A stretch of DNA of 64,000 bases from Alicyclobacillus tolerans (GTDB lineage Bacteria; Bacillota; Bacilli; Alicyclobacillales; Alicyclobacillaceae): the NCBI RefSeq assembly GCF_001447355.1, contig NZ_JXBW01000007.1, positions 91,611-155,610 on the forward strand, written 5' to 3'. Each line of letters starts with the position of its first letter. The first letter of the stretch is position 1. The notes under the pieces were generated by a model. The model was not told where the DNA came from. It worked only from the letters and a program-made list of their open reading frames with translations, and did not search any database. A program made the position numbers and the translations under genes. Positions 55,520 to 64,000 of this stretch are shown here, piece by piece.

Positions 55520-56152
55520 CTATTCAATTAGGGTCTCCCATAGCGAACCCCGCCGAACCGGTTCTCCGTGAGCGGGACAAACCCAATCAAAAGGTAATCT
55601 ACCCACTGCAGCCAACGATCGTTTGAGTGCTGACTTATCCCAAGTGAGGATCCCTGGAGACTTCTTCAACTTGCCCCCACGGGACGTGACGAGATCGCCC
55701 GCCAAAAGGACGTCGCCAGTTCTGAGGCAGATATGCCCCGGCGTATGACCTGGTGCCGGAATCACCTCGAGATCGCCGATGAGCCGACCGGGATCTAAAG
55801 CTTGATCGATCCGCGGCCTATCCACTCTCATCACACGACTGATCAAACGGCGAAGGCCGGGAGCCCGCTCATCACCGTGTATATATGGAATATCATCAGC
55901 GGGTGCCCACAGCGTTGCGCCGGATATCTCCTTTAGATATTTGGCATTGCCAATGTGATCGACATCCTGATGGGTAAAGACGATGTGCGCGAGATCGCTC
56001 GGCTTTATGCCTAGCCCCGCCAATGCAGATACGATGTCACTGCCTTTGCCTGGCATACCCGTGTCGACGAGGACCGGCTGCTGGCCAAGTACCAGATAAC
56101 AATAACTCCCCTTCGTGCACTCGAGCAGATGCACATTTGGTGCGATCTCCAT
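55520..56152 (-). CDS. MBL-fold metallo-hydrolase
   Basis: 210 residues of the metallo-beta-lactamase fold. Metal ligands: FTHQDVDHIGN (H-x-D-x-D-H; the first His of H-x-H-x-D-H is kept and the second is replaced by Asp, unusual), APGHTPGHICL, VLLAGDLVTS and CPAHGEPV. No signal peptide. ATG 56152 has AGGAGGGG 6 nt before it. Begins 31 nt after the isochorismatase-fold gene, so probably co-transcribed. Substrate not predictable (glyoxalase II- or lactonase-like are options). Confidence 0.88.
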   Translation of the reverse strand: MEIAPNVHLLECTKGSYCYLVLGQQPVLVDTGMPGKGSDIVSALAGLGIKPSDLAHIVFTHQDVDHIGNAKYLKEISGATLWAPADDIPYIHGDERAPGLRRLISRVMRVDRPRIDQALDPGRLIGDLEVIPAPGHTPGHICLRTGDVLLAGDLVTSRGGKLKKSPGILTWDKSALKRSLAAVGRLPFDWVCPAHGEPVRRGSLWETLIE

Positions 56153-56182
56153 CCTCCGCCCCTCCTCAGAGACCGAACTCAC

Positions 56183-56749
56183 TCAAACCAAGGTATGCGC
56201 CCACTCGTCGACCGTCATCACGTCGGCCTGGCGTGGGAACACCTTTTCCACGAGCACCTGATGGACCTCGGGATCACCATCTAAACAGGCGTCTTTGAGC
56301 ACTGTGAGTGCATAGTCCTTGTCCGCCGCTTCCCGCACGGTGGAAAGCACCACACCGCTCGTTGCAATTCCACAGAGAACCAAATGTGTCACGCCTTTTG
56401 CGCGCAAGATGACCTCCAAATTACTTCCGGCAAAAGCACTCACGCGATATTTGGTGACGACGGGCTCACCGGATTGGGGCTTGACCGACTCATGAATCTG
56501 CGTGCTCACGTCGGCAACGGTCATGCCGCCCGCTTGCGCCAAATGGGAAAACATCTTATTTCGTGGACCAGCTTCAGGATATCCTTCGCTGAACGCAACC
56601 CGGACAAAAATCACCGGGATTTCCGCTTTACGAGCAGCAGCAACAGCCCGTTGAAAAGGTTGTAATGTGGTTTCGTCCTTCATATAGCGGCCTGCGATGC
56701 CATTTTGAACATCCATGACAAGCAGCGCGGTCTGGGATTGATGATTCAT
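56183..56749 (-). CDS. Isochorismatase-superfamily protein lacking the nucleophilic Cys
   Basis: 188 residues. Asp in LLVMDVQNGI and Lys in VVTKYRVSAFAGSNLEVILR match two of three catalytic positions of cysteine hydrolases, with the non-proline cis-peptide motif GIATS. The third position, normally Cys in G-x-A-T-x-x-C-V, is Val here (CGIATSGVVLSTVREA). Enzymes of the PhzD/EntB branch also lack Cys and hydrolyse vinyl ethers without it. So amidase activity is unlikely; another hydrolysis, or none, is possible. The open frame reaches 144 codons further upstream without a start; ATG 56749 has a weak AAAGG. Confidence 0.85.
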   Translation of the reverse strand: MNHQSQTALLVMDVQNGIAGRYMKDETTLQPFQRAVAAARKAEIPVIFVRVAFSEGYPEAGPRNKMFSHLAQAGGMTVADVSTQIHESVKPQSGEPVVTKYRVSAFAGSNLEVILRAKGVTHLVLCGIATSGVVLSTVREAADKDYALTVLKDACLDGDPEVHQVLVEKVFPRQADVMTVDEWAHTLV

Positions 56750-56855
56750 CGTGTCACGGCCTTTCGTAAGAAAAGTGTACTTAACGATATTGACAACGTA
56801 TAGTGTACGCCTTTGCCTGTATCGGTTCAAAATAAGCGAAATCACCGAGTCCACG

Positions 56856-56884
56856 TTGATCTTGTAGGAGTTTTGTCTTCTAAT
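56856..56884 (+). promoter_or_regulatory. Putative promoter of the nup operon
   Basis: TTGATC (56856-56861), 17-bp spacer, TCTAAT (56879-56884); moderate match, about 90 nt before nupN. Confidence 0.45.
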
Positions 56885-56897
56885 GTCGAAATTAAGG

Positions 56898-56910
56898 GCG
56901 CAATTTGCGC
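56898..56910. promoter_or_regulatory. 13-bp palindrome GCGCAATTTGCGC in the nup leader
   Basis: Perfect arms GCGCAA/TTGCGC around one base, about 14-26 bp after the proposed -10. Operator of an unknown regulator is possible. Confidence 0.4.
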
Positions 56911-56972
56911 GAATTGAATGCTCTTGAGAAACAAATTCTTCAAGTATGTAGACAACAGAGGGGGTTTCATTG

Positions 56973-58061
56973 ATGAAGAAACAATTTGTGGCTGTAGCAG
57001 CGTCAATGTTTGCGCTGACTGCGATCGTTACGGGCTGTGGCACAGGCGCAGCCAGCAACAATGCTGCAACAAACGGATCCAATGCGACAAATAGCGCTGG
57101 AACGTCGAACAGTGCAGGAACCACGAATGGCAAGACTATTAAGATTGGCCTGGTCACAGACATTGGCGGATTGAACGACAACGGTTTTAACCATTTGGCT
57201 TATGTCGGCATGACCAACGCCCAACACCAATTGAATGGTGTGTCCACAAGTGTGGTACAGTCGCAATCAGAGTCCGATTATGTGCCGAACTTAAGCCACT
57301 TTGCCCAAAATGGCTACAATTTGGTCATTGCCGTCGGTTACCTGATGGAGGATGCGGTCAAGCAGGTTGCAAAAGAATACCCAAAGACAGATTTTCTCAT
57401 TATCGATGACAATATCACGGGCATTCCGAACGTCGCTAGCGCCATTTTCCAATCTGAGCAGGCTGGTTATCTTGCCGGTGTGGTGGCCGGACTCGTGCAA
57501 AAGAACCATCAGCTCAAGGGTTTGAATACGAAAAACGTGGTGGGTGTGATTGGCGGTCAGGATATCCCACCAGTCGACACTTACATTGCAGGCTTTCAAC
57601 AGGGATTTAAGAAAGAGGATCCAAGTGGGAAAGTCCTCTTGCAATACACGAACAGTTTTTCCGATGAAGCACTCGGCAGCCAGTATGCACAAAATGAAAT
57701 TTCGCAAGGCGCGGACATCATCTTCCCCGTCGCTGGCGGTTGCGGCATAGGTGCCATTAACGCAGCAAAGAGTGCAAAAGTGTACGCTATCGGGGTCGAT
57801 ACCAATCAAGCCTATTTAGCGCCAGGAACCGTCATCACAAGCGCGACGAAAGGCGTAGATACGGCTGTTTTTGATACCATTAAGGCGGTACAAAATGGCA
57901 CCTTTAAGGGTGGCGTCTCCACCTTCAACTTGGCAAACAACGGCGTTGGCATCGCTCCACTCATGCAAGGCGTGCCGCAATCGGTGCAAACCACGGTGAA
58001 CCAGATTAAACAGCAGATCATCAGCGGCCAAATCAAGGTTTCGACAACGGTTCAAAAATAA
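56973..58061 (+). CDS. nupN: BMP-family nucleoside-binding lipoprotein
   Basis: 362 residues. Signal and lipobox IVTGCGTG place a lipidated Cys at residue 22; an Asn/Thr/Ser/Ala-rich linker follows (NAATNGSNATNSAGT). The mature domain has KIGLVTDIGGLNDNGFNHLA, LVIAVGYLMEDAVKQVA, QSEQAGYLAGVVAGL, GVIGGQDIPPVDTYIAGFQQG and IFPVAGGCGIGAINAA, the PnrA/BmpA-type purine nucleoside binding fold. ATG 56973 has GAGGGGG 8 nt before it; a TTG one codon earlier is possible. First gene of the nup transporter, followed by a hairpin that could keep its mRNA abundant. Confidence 0.93.
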   Translation: MKKQFVAVAASMFALTAIVTGCGTGAASNNAATNGSNATNSAGTSNSAGTTNGKTIKIGLVTDIGGLNDNGFNHLAYVGMTNAQHQLNGVSTSVVQSQSESDYVPNLSHFAQNGYNLVIAVGYLMEDAVKQVAKEYPKTDFLIIDDNITGIPNVASAIFQSEQAGYLAGVVAGLVQKNHQLKGLNTKNVVGVIGGQDIPPVDTYIAGFQQGFKKEDPSGKVLLQYTNSFSDEALGSQYAQNEISQGADIIFPVAGGCGIGAINAAKSAKVYAIGVDTNQAYLAPGTVITSATKGVDTAVFDTIKAVQNGTFKGGVSTFNLANNGVGIAPLMQGVPQSVQTTVNQIKQQIISGQIKVSTTVQK

Positions 58062-58092
58062 TCACACGTCTTGCGATACTTAGAACCAAGAT

Positions 58093-58118
58093 GGCGGGCC
58101 TGCGAAACAGGCGCCGCC
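58093..58118 (+). other. Intercistronic hairpin between nupN and nupO
   Basis: GGCGGGCCTG and CAGGCGCCGCC pair with one bulged base around CGAAA. No U run follows. Such hairpins after binding-protein genes commonly stabilise the upstream mRNA or cause partial termination. Confidence 0.6.
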
Positions 58119-58189
58119 GTCCACTTTGAGTTTCAACGAACAAATAACTTGATTTGGCCGATTATAGGAAAGAGAGGTCGACATTCAAT

Positions 58190-59716
58190 TTGGAGAACCT
58201 TTTGGAAATTGTCGACTTAAAGAAGTGGTTTCCCGGCGTCAAGGCTAACGACGGTGTCAATTTGACACTCTGCGCCGGAGAAGTGCACGCCATTCTCGGT
58301 GAAAATGGAGCAGGTAAATCCACGCTCATGAAGATGATCTACGGACTCCTCGAACCGACTGCCGGGGAAATCCGTTTTATGGGGAAAACAGTGCACTTTC
58401 GCAGTCCCCGTGAAGCCATTCACGCGGGAATCGGCATGGTGCACCAACACTTCATGCTCATACCCGCCCTGACCGTGGCCGAAAACGTCGTGCTCGGCGA
58501 TGAACCAGGACGCATCAGGTTCGACCGCAAAGAAGCGCAAAGGCGCGTCTATGAGCTGTCCGAAAAATATCGCCTTGCCATTGATCCCTCAGCGAAAGTC
58601 GGCACTCTTTCGGTAGGGCTACAGCAACGCGTAGAAATCTTGAAAGCCTTTTATCGGAAGGCGAAACTTATTATTCTGGACGAACCCACGGCGCTTTTAA
58701 CACCACAAGAGACGCGTGAACTCTTTTCCATCGTTCACAGTTTAAAGGCTGACGGCGTGCCTGTACTGTTTATCAGCCACAAGCTGGATGAGGTTCTGGA
58801 GATCAGTGACAGAGTCACGGTCATGCGCGCCGGCAAGACGGTCGAGACGGTAGAAACCAGCAGCGCAACACCACAAAGCCTTGCCAACCTGATGGTAGGA
58901 CGTGAAGTGGTGCTGCGCGTCGAAAAGAGCCCCGCTCATCCAGGGGAACCTATTTTGCAAATTCGCAATCTGCATGTACGCGATGCTGGCCGCATGGAAC
59001 GTGTCAAAGGTGTCGATTTGGAACTACGACGCGGCGAGATCCTTGGTCTTGCAGGGATCGATGGCAACGGCCAGTTCGAATTGGCAGACGCCATCGCCGG
59101 CTTACTTAAGGTGGAGCAAGGACAGCTGATTTTCGATGGTGAGGACATCACGCGTTGGTCCCCCGCAGAGCGAACTCGGCGCGGCATTGCATATGTACCA
59201 CAGGATCGTCAATTGGACGGACTCGTATTGTCATTCGATCTCGTCGAAAACACCATCCTGCGCGACTTTCGCAAACGGCCATTTGCAAAGACGGGCGTTA
59301 TCGATCGAACCGCCGCCAGCCGCTATACGGAACGACTGATTCGTGAATTCGACGTCCGCCCACCGGACTCATCGCGCAAGGCTTCCGAATTATCTGGGGG
59401 AAATCAGCAAAAAGTCATTTTGGCTCGCGAGGTCTCGCGCGATCCACTCATGTTGATTGCAGCACAACCAACTCGCGGTCTGGACGTCGGCGCCATCGAA
59501 GGCATCCATCGTCAGCTCGTGCGATTGCGCGATGAAGGTAAGGGTGTCTTATTGGTGTCTCTCGAATTAGAAGAAATCCTGAGCCTGTCCGATCGCATCG
59601 CAGTCATTCATGACGGCCGGATCGTTGATATTGTGCCCGGAGCCCAAGCCACGCGAGAGCAAATCGGTCTCCTGATGACGGGATCGCGTGGACATTCGGA
59701 GGTGTCATTGCCTTGA
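58190..59716 (+). CDS. nupO: Nucleoside ABC importer, double ATPase subunit
   Basis: About 508 residues with two ABC domains in tandem, as in sugar/nucleoside importers of the RbsA/YufO type. Domain 1: Walker A ILGENGAGKSTLMKM, signature LSVGLQQRVEIL, Walker B KLIILDEPTALL, H-loop LFISHKLDE. Domain 2: degenerate Walker A LAGIDGNGQFELADA, signature ELSGGNQQKVILARE, and PLMLIAAQPTRGLDVGA, so the second site is likely non-hydrolytic. The start is uncertain: TTG 58190 with GAGAGG 11 nt upstream, or TTG 58202 with GGAG 6 nt upstream. Ends overlapping nupP. Confidence 0.92.
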   Translation: MENLLEIVDLKKWFPGVKANDGVNLTLCAGEVHAILGENGAGKSTLMKMIYGLLEPTAGEIRFMGKTVHFRSPREAIHAGIGMVHQHFMLIPALTVAENVVLGDEPGRIRFDRKEAQRRVYELSEKYRLAIDPSAKVGTLSVGLQQRVEILKAFYRKAKLIILDEPTALLTPQETRELFSIVHSLKADGVPVLFISHKLDEVLEISDRVTVMRAGKTVETVETSSATPQSLANLMVGREVVLRVEKSPAHPGEPILQIRNLHVRDAGRMERVKGVDLELRRGEILGLAGIDGNGQFELADAIAGLLKVEQGQLIFDGEDITRWSPAERTRRGIAYVPQDRQLDGLVLSFDLVENTILRDFRKRPFAKTGVIDRTAASRYTERLIREFDVRPPDSSRKASELSGGNQQKVILAREVSRDPLMLIAAQPTRGLDVGAIEGIHRQLVRLRDEGKGVLLVSLELEEILSLSDRIAVIHDGRIVDIVPGAQATREQIGLLMTGSRGHSEVSLP

Positions 59717-60783
59717 GGTCATTACGTTCCATTATCTTGCCAATGGGGGCTTCCATTTTGGCCATCCTCATTGGGGGTATTCTGGTCGCTGCCCTTGGCT
59801 ATAATCCGGTGACCGTCTATGGCTCCCTGATATCGGGCGCCTTTGGCACTGGTATCAACATTGGCAACACCATCACGGCAAGCCTTCCACTGATCATCGT
59901 TGGCCTTGGCATCGCAATTTCGTTTCAATCCGGCTTATTTAACATCGGTGCGGATGGACAATACTGGATTGGTGCCACAGCTGCCGTCTGGTTCGGCTAT
60001 CACTTCAACCACCTTCCCGGCTGGTTTCACATGATCCTGTGTATTGTCGTCGGGATGATTGCAGGAGCACTCTGGGCAGGCGTTATTCCCGGATTCGCCA
60101 AGGCATTCGTCGGATCGCATGAAGTCATTACGACAATGATGATGAGTTACATTGGTATTCTGTTGGCACGCTATCTCATTGAAGGGGGACCCATGCAACA
60201 AAAGGGGTTCAACCCACAATCCCCCGAAGTTGCACAGAATACACAGTTCCCATACTTTACGCAAGGTTTGATGCAATCACAGCTGTCACTGATAGCCGTA
60301 GCCATCGCCCTGGTCGCTGTCATCGTGGTTTGGTTTTTGCTTTACAAGACCACGCTCGGTTTTCAACTGCGTACGGTAGGACTCAACCAACGGGCCGCTC
60401 GCTACGCGGGGATCAATGTGAAGTTGTTCACCGTGTTGGCACTCTGTCTGTCAGGCATGTTTGCAGGCCTGGCGGGTGCCGTGCAAATGCTGGGGGTCGA
60501 TCATCGGCTGCTCGACGGATTTTCATCAAATTACGGCTACACCGCCATCGTCGTGTCCCTGCTCGCACGCAACAACCCGATTGGCGTCATCATTGCTGGG
60601 CTATTTTTTGGTGCTTTAACGACCGGTGGTCAAAACATGCAGATGGTTTCAAACGTCCCAGCCGCCCTAACCGACGTCCTAACAGGCCTGATCATCTTCT
60701 TTGTCGCCTGTGAACGCATTATCCCACAGGTGATTGGATGGTATCGTCGTCGGCGTACGCTGAAATCCACATCTGCCGCTTGA
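59713..60783 (+). CDS. nupP: Nucleoside ABC importer permease 1
   Basis: 356 residues, about ten helices, BPD_transp_2 family. Wording typical of YufP-like permeases: YNPVTVYGSLISGAFG, PLIIVGLGIAISFQSGLFNI, GADGQYWIGA, VGSHEVITTMMMSYIGILLA, and QLRTVGLNQRAARYAGIN for the cytoplasmic ATPase-contact loop. TTG start overlaps the nupO stop by 4 nt (TTGA), with GGAGGT 9 nt upstream. Works with NupO and NupQ. Confidence 0.92.
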   Translation: MRSLRSIILPMGASILAILIGGILVAALGYNPVTVYGSLISGAFGTGINIGNTITASLPLIIVGLGIAISFQSGLFNIGADGQYWIGATAAVWFGYHFNHLPGWFHMILCIVVGMIAGALWAGVIPGFAKAFVGSHEVITTMMMSYIGILLARYLIEGGPMQQKGFNPQSPEVAQNTQFPYFTQGLMQSQLSLIAVAIALVAVIVVWFLLYKTTLGFQLRTVGLNQRAARYAGINVKLFTVLALCLSGMFAGLAGAVQMLGVDHRLLDGFSSNYGYTAIVVSLLARNNPIGVIIAGLFFGALTTGGQNMQMVSNVPAALTDVLTGLIIFFVACERIIPQVIGWYRRRRTLKSTSAA

Positions 60784-60852
60784 TGAAAGTGACATATCGA
60801 AACGCAGGCGACAAGGTACGCGGAAATCATTGAAAAAGGAGTGAAATGACCT

Positions 60853-61773
60853 GTGATCTTCTCCGATCCGGAAATTTGGGCAGCCACTTTGTCCATGGCA
60901 GTGCCACTTGCCTTGCCAGCCATCGGCGGCACCTTCTCCGAGCGCACAGGTGTCGTCAATATTGCAATGGAAGGGATTATGCTGATTGGTGCCTTCTTTG
61001 CCGTCACCTTCTCCTACTGGACAGGGAGCGCATGGTTAGGTTTACTCGCCGCCCTGATCTGCGGTGGACTCACAGCATCCGCACTGGCTTGGGGCGCGAT
61101 ACGTGTATCCGCTGATCAGACCGTGCTGGGCATGGGTATTAATATCTTTGCTGCGGGCCTAACCACCTTTTTGCTGAACACGCTATTCGGATTTAATGGC
61201 ACGCCTATAAACACGCCGAAGTTGCCCAATGTCAGCATACCCGGCTTGGATAAAATCCCGTATATCGGCGTCATCTTTCAAAACCAAAGCATTCTCGTCT
61301 ATATCATGATTGTTCTCGTGATTGTCTCGCACTGGTTCCTGTTTCACACGCGTCTGGGACTACGCATGCGATCCGTCGGTGAACACCCATTGGCAGCCGA
61401 CACACTGGGTATCAACGTTTGGCGCATTCGCTATTTCGGCGTCATCCTAAGCGGCCTATTCTCAGCGCTTGGCGGTGCGTATCTGTCTATCGGTGTGCTC
61501 AACGGCTTCACCGCCAACATGACGAACGGACGCGGTTATATTGCACTTGCCGCCATGATTTTCGGCAAGTGGACTCCTCTCGGTTCATTCGGCGCAGCGC
61601 TCATCTTTGGCTTCTCGACAGCGCTTGGCATCGTCCTTCAAGGGCAAGGCATATCATCAAACCTGTTGCAAATGATACCCTATGCACTGACCATTCTGGC
61701 CTTGGCAGGTCTGGTTGGCCGAGCCGTCGCACCAGCCGCAGACGGTATTCCATATGATCCTCGACGGTCATGA
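60853..61773 (+). CDS. nupQ: Nucleoside ABC importer permease 2
   Basis: 306 residues, about nine helices, second BPD_transp_2 permease. ALPAIGGTFSERTGVVNIAMEGIML (split: PAIGGTFSERTGVVNIAMEG), GMGINIFAAGLTTFLLN, RLGLRMRSVGEHPLAADTLG as contact loop, and GYIALAAMIFGKWTPLGSFG are standard for YufQ-type proteins. GTG start with AAAGGAG 10 nt upstream, 69 nt after nupP. Last gene of the operon, ending at a terminator. Confidence 0.92.
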   Translation: MIFSDPEIWAATLSMAVPLALPAIGGTFSERTGVVNIAMEGIMLIGAFFAVTFSYWTGSAWLGLLAALICGGLTASALAWGAIRVSADQTVLGMGINIFAAGLTTFLLNTLFGFNGTPINTPKLPNVSIPGLDKIPYIGVIFQNQSILVYIMIVLVIVSHWFLFHTRLGLRMRSVGEHPLAADTLGINVWRIRYFGVILSGLFSALGGAYLSIGVLNGFTANMTNGRGYIALAAMIFGKWTPLGSFGAALIFGFSTALGIVLQGQGISSNLLQMIPYALTILALAGLVGRAVAPAADGIPYDPRRS

Positions 61774-61780
61774 AAATCAC

Positions 61781-61820
61781 CCCCGCCCAGGTTCTATGCC
61801 TGAGCGGGGCGTTTCTTTTA
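61781..61820 (+). terminator. Terminator of the nup operon
   Basis: CCCCGCCCAGG (61781-61791) and CCTGAGCGGGG (61799-61809) form an 11-bp stem with one mismatch; CGTTTCTTTTA follows. The 315-bp tandem duplication begins inside its loop, so the second copy has only the right half. Confidence 0.85.
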
Positions 61821-62419
61821 TCAGCCCAGAGCCAGCAAGCCAAACATGACCTCTTCATACAACTCGGTTAATCTCGCCCGACCGCGGCCTCCGCCTGCAT
61901 CCACTGGAAGTGGAATACGCCATCGCGATCGACCCGCTTAAACGTGTGCGCGCCAAAATAATCGCGCTGTGCTTGTAGCAAATTTGCAGGCAGTGTGGCA
62001 GAACGGTAGCTGTCATAATAGGCCAAGGCACTCGCGAACGCCGGCACCGGCACACCGTATGTCACGGCCGTGGCAACCACTCGACGCCACGCCAACTGAT
62101 ACTTTTTTGTATGCCTGAGCGGGGCGTTTCTTTTATCAGCCCAGAGCCAGCAAGCCAAACATGACCTCTTCATACAACTCGGTTAATCTCGCCCGACCGC
62201 GGCCTCCGCCTGCATCCACTGGAAGTGGAATACGCCATCGCGATCGACCCGCTTAAACGTGTGCGCGCCAAAATAATCGCGCTGTGCTTGTAGCAAATTT
62301 GCAGGCAGTGTGGCAGAACGGTAGCTGTCATAATAGGCCAAGGCACTCGCGAACGCCGGCACCGGCACACCGTATGTCACGGCCGTGGCAACCACTCGAC
62401 GCCACGCCATCTGATACTT
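61795..62419. repeat. 315-bp tandem direct duplication of the gnd 3' end
   Basis: 61795-62104 is repeated at 62110-62419 with a period of 315 and a single visible difference near the end (CCAACTGAT against CCATCTGAT). It covers half of the nup terminator, the intergenic spacer and the last 79 codons of gnd. Near identity means a recent event or an assembly artefact. Confidence 0.92.
61868..62104 (-). pseudogene. Duplicated C-terminal fragment of 6-phosphogluconate dehydrogenase
   Basis: Encodes the last ~78 residues of Gnd ([20 protein letters not shown] to the end EAAVGRD) without any N-terminal part; created by the 315-bp tandem duplication. An open frame starts upstream at 62173 only by reading unrelated spacer. 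Not expected to be functional. Confidence 0.9.
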
Positions 62420-63616
62420 TTCGATCACGCCGCGAAAATACGGATCGAGTAGCAAATTGGGCAAATTTGCATCGCGATCGTAGGCGTCCTTGATGTTCTG
62501 TAGAAATTGCGCTCGGATGATGCATCCGCCGCGGAAAATCATTGCGATATTGCCAAGCTCCAAGTTCCACCCATATTCCTCAGAAGCTTGCCGCATCTGG
62601 GCGAAACCTTGTGCATACGAGCAAATCTTGCTTGCATACAAAGCCTGACGAACGTCTTCGATAAACGCTTCCTTATCCAGAGCGGAGGTTGGAAGCTCTG
62701 GACCGCGCAGTATGCCACTTGCCTGTACACGCTCGTCCTTCATTGCGGACAGGAAGCGAGCAAAGACACTCTCCGTAATCATCGAGAGAGGTACACCGAG
62801 ATCGAGTGCACTTTGACTCGTCCACTTGCCTGTTCCCTTTTGCCCTGCCGTATCGAGGATAACATCGACCATCGGCTTACCCGTGTCGGGATCGTACTTG
62901 CTGAAAATATCGGCCGTGATTTCAATCAGGTAACTATCGAGCTCGCCCTGGTTCCACGTGCTAAAGACGGCATGCAGTTCCGGAGCCGACAGACCGAGGA
63001 CGTCTTTCAACAGATGATACGCCTCGCAAATCAGTTGCATGTCGCCGTACTCAATTCCGTTGTGGACCATTTTGACGTAGTGTCCGGCACCGTCAGGTCC
63101 AATATAGGTGCAACACGGATCATTGCCGACCTTTGCTGCGATCGCGGTCAAAATCGGTTCGACAAGTGCATACGCATCGCGCTGACCGCCCGGCATAATG
63201 GCTGGGCCGCGAAGAGCGCCCTCCTCACCGCCACAGACACCTGTACCGATATAACGGATACCCCTGGCCTCCAAGGCTTGAATGCGTCTCCGCGTGTCCT
63301 CGAAAAACGCGTTGCCACCGTCGATCACGACGTCAACTTCCACCAGATGCGGCAACAACTGTGCAATCGCCTCATCCGTTGGCGCCCCCGCCTGAACCAT
63401 CAGAAGAATCTTGCGCGGCGATGCCAAGGAATCCAGGAATTCTTCGATAGAGTACGTAGGGCGAATTCGTTTTCCAACGGCCTCGTTTGACAACTCGTCC
63501 GTTCGCGAGCGAGATCGATTGTAGACCGAAACGGAAAATCCCCGGCTTTCAATGTTGAGCGCCAGGTTCTTACCCATCACAGCTAACCCAATCACGCCAA
63601 TGTCCGACTTCTCCAT
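62183..63616 (-). CDS. gndA: 6-phosphogluconate dehydrogenase, decarboxylating
   Basis: 477 residues; oxidises 6-phosphogluconate to ribulose 5-phosphate and CO2 with NAD(P)H formation in the pentose phosphate pathway. Cofactor motif [21 protein letters not shown] with [10 protein letters not shown] after it, substrate-site [17 protein letters not shown], catalytic Lys in [17 protein letters not shown], then [19 protein letters not shown] and the C-terminal tail [12 protein letters not shown] 63616 has AAAAGGGG; the open frame reaches further upstream without support. Intact despite the tandem copy of its 3' end. Confidence 0.96.
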   Translation of the reverse strand: MEKSDIGVIGLAVMGKNLALNIESRGFSVSVYNRSRSRTDELSNEAVGKRIRPTYSIEEFLDSLASPRKILLMVQAGAPTDEAIAQLLPHLVEVDVVIDGGNAFFEDTRRRIQALEARGIRYIGTGVCGGEEGALRGPAIMPGGQRDAYALVEPILTAIAAKVGNDPCCTYIGPDGAGHYVKMVHNGIEYGDMQLICEAYHLLKDVLGLSAPELHAVFSTWNQGELDSYLIEITADIFSKYDPDTGKPMVDVILDTAGQKGTGKWTSQSALDLGVPLSMITESVFARFLSAMKDERVQASGILRGPELPTSALDKEAFIEDVRQALYASKICSYAQGFAQMRQASEEYGWNLELGNIAMIFRGGCIIRAQFLQNIKDAYDRDANLPNLLLDPYFRGVIEKYQMAWRRVVATAVTYGVPVPAFASALAYYDSYRSATLPANLLQAQRDYFGAHTFKRVDRDGVFHFQWMQAEAAVGRD

Positions 63617-63661
63617 CCACTCGTTACCCCTTTTAGGAAAAATAAAAGACTGGTATATGAT

Positions 63662-63690
63662 ATGATATAATATTCTGAAATAGACGACAA
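63662..63690 (-). promoter_or_regulatory. Putative gndA promoter
   Basis: Minus strand TTGTCG (63690-63685), 17-bp spacer, TATCAT (63667-63662), about 45 nt before the ATG in an A/T-rich stretch. Moderate match. Confidence 0.45.
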
Positions 63691-63869
63691 TAAGCCCAAG
63701 CACTCTATCGTGTCGACACAGTCTGCGGCTTTTGCTACGATACGGTCGACGAGTTGCGCTTTACACCGAGATTCCCAGGTGTTCATGGATTCGGAATCGA
63801 AAAGGGAACGCAGACTGGGCCACTCTCATCCATAAAGCGAATACTTATTACGGTTTGAGAAGGGTATAT

Positions 63870-64000
63870 ATGCACAAGAAACTGCAAGAAGTCCTGCAAG
63901 TAGCTGAAATATGGAAAAACAGTTTTTCTGAGCCGACGTCTATTTTGGTGACTGATCGAGAACGGGTTTTAATGGTCAAGTCCGAATTTGTGTGTAAATT
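63870..64000 (+). CDS. Start of an unidentified protein, cut by the window end
   Basis: ATG 63870 follows AGAAGGG with 5-nt spacing and stays open to the last base (43 codons). It begins MHKKLQEVLQVAEIWKNSFS with SILVTDRERVLMVKSEFVC after it. A helix followed by I-L-V-T-D-x-E-x-V resembles the opening of small cytoplasmic sensor domains on histidine kinases or chemotaxis proteins, but too little is present for a call. Confidence 0.55.
   Translation, partial: MHKKLQEVLQVAEIWKNSFSEPTSILVTDRERVLMVKSEFVCK

Noticed and set aside
56750..57181. N-terminal 144-residue extension of the isochorismatase-fold protein
   Set aside because: It runs antisense through the nup promoter and nupN start and has low-complexity composition.

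Overview
The window (64 kb, roughly 50-55% GC by eye) reads like a chromosomal segment of a thermoacidophilic, hopanoid-making Firmicute close to Alicyclobacillus. Pointers are G-rich Bacillus-type ribosome binding sites with many TTG/GTG starts, a Bacillus-type LexA box, CcpA cre boxes, GlpP, Nup-type nucleoside transport, a secreted S53 kumamolisin-like acid protease, a CelB-like GH51 enzyme, GH52/GH67 xylan enzymes and a hopene-associated glycosyltransferase. The genus is inferred. No rRNA, tRNA, CRISPR array, IS element or prophage was seen.

Layout. 1-0.83 kb: start of a YhgE/Pip membrane gene and its TetR regulator. 1-4.5 kb: peptide-end enzymes (Pcp, a frameshifted gamma-glutamyltransferase, an M29 aminopeptidase). 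4.7-8.7 kb: glycerol-3-phosphate/glycerophosphodiester uptake (UgpA, UgpE, UgpB, UgpQ, no ATPase). 8.8-12.4 kb: FAD dehydrogenase, a LexA-controlled DUF4406 gene, thymidine kinase, SDR. 12.5-18.3 kb: a CvpA-transglutaminase fusion, an orphan histidine kinase, a PAS-GGDEF-EAL protein and a guanylate kinase carrying an N-terminal HTH. 18.4-23.1 kb: broken amino acid permease, HpnB-like glycosyltransferase, an unrecognised protein, FUSC exporter. 23.2-25.7 kb: a 30-residue peptide gene with its own terminator, a DUF5317 membrane protein and a membrane PAS-histidine kinase; this is my best candidate for an undescribed signalling cassette. 25.8-28.6 kb: DUF3311/MctP monocarboxylate uptake under a cre box, DUF2306 protein. 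28.8-33.5 kb: YhaN/YhaO (SbcC/SbcD-like) DNA repair pair. 33.6-40.7 kb: glucuronoxylan operon read leftward (gntR, enolase-superfamily sugar-acid dehydratase, SDR, GH52 xylosidase, GH67 alpha-glucuronidase with an in-frame stop).

40.9-50.5 kb: S53 protease, EamA/EmrE-type transporter, and glycerol catabolism (lacI-type gene, glpP, glpF, glpK, glpD). A 235-bp tandem duplication upstream of glpF gives two cre-covered promoters, and an intrinsic terminator in the glpD leader fits GlpP antitermination. 50.6-54.2 kb: secreted GH51-type glycosidase divergent from the LacI-type regulator. 54.2-56.8 kb: LysE exporter, thioesterase, MBL hydrolase, isochorismatase-fold protein without the nucleophilic Cys. 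56.8-61.8 kb: nupNOPQ nucleoside ABC importer. 61.8-63.6 kb: 6-phosphogluconate dehydrogenase with a 315-bp tandem duplication of its 3' end. The last 130 bases open an unidentified gene.

Taken together this is a plant-polymer and lipid-scavenging catabolic region: xylan, glucan, glycerol/G3P, nucleosides, monocarboxylates and peptides enter here, with CcpA, GlpP, GntR and LacI-type control. Three genes (ggt, the APC permease, aguA) are broken by single-base lesions, two of them in C runs, so sequencing error must be excluded before calling decay.
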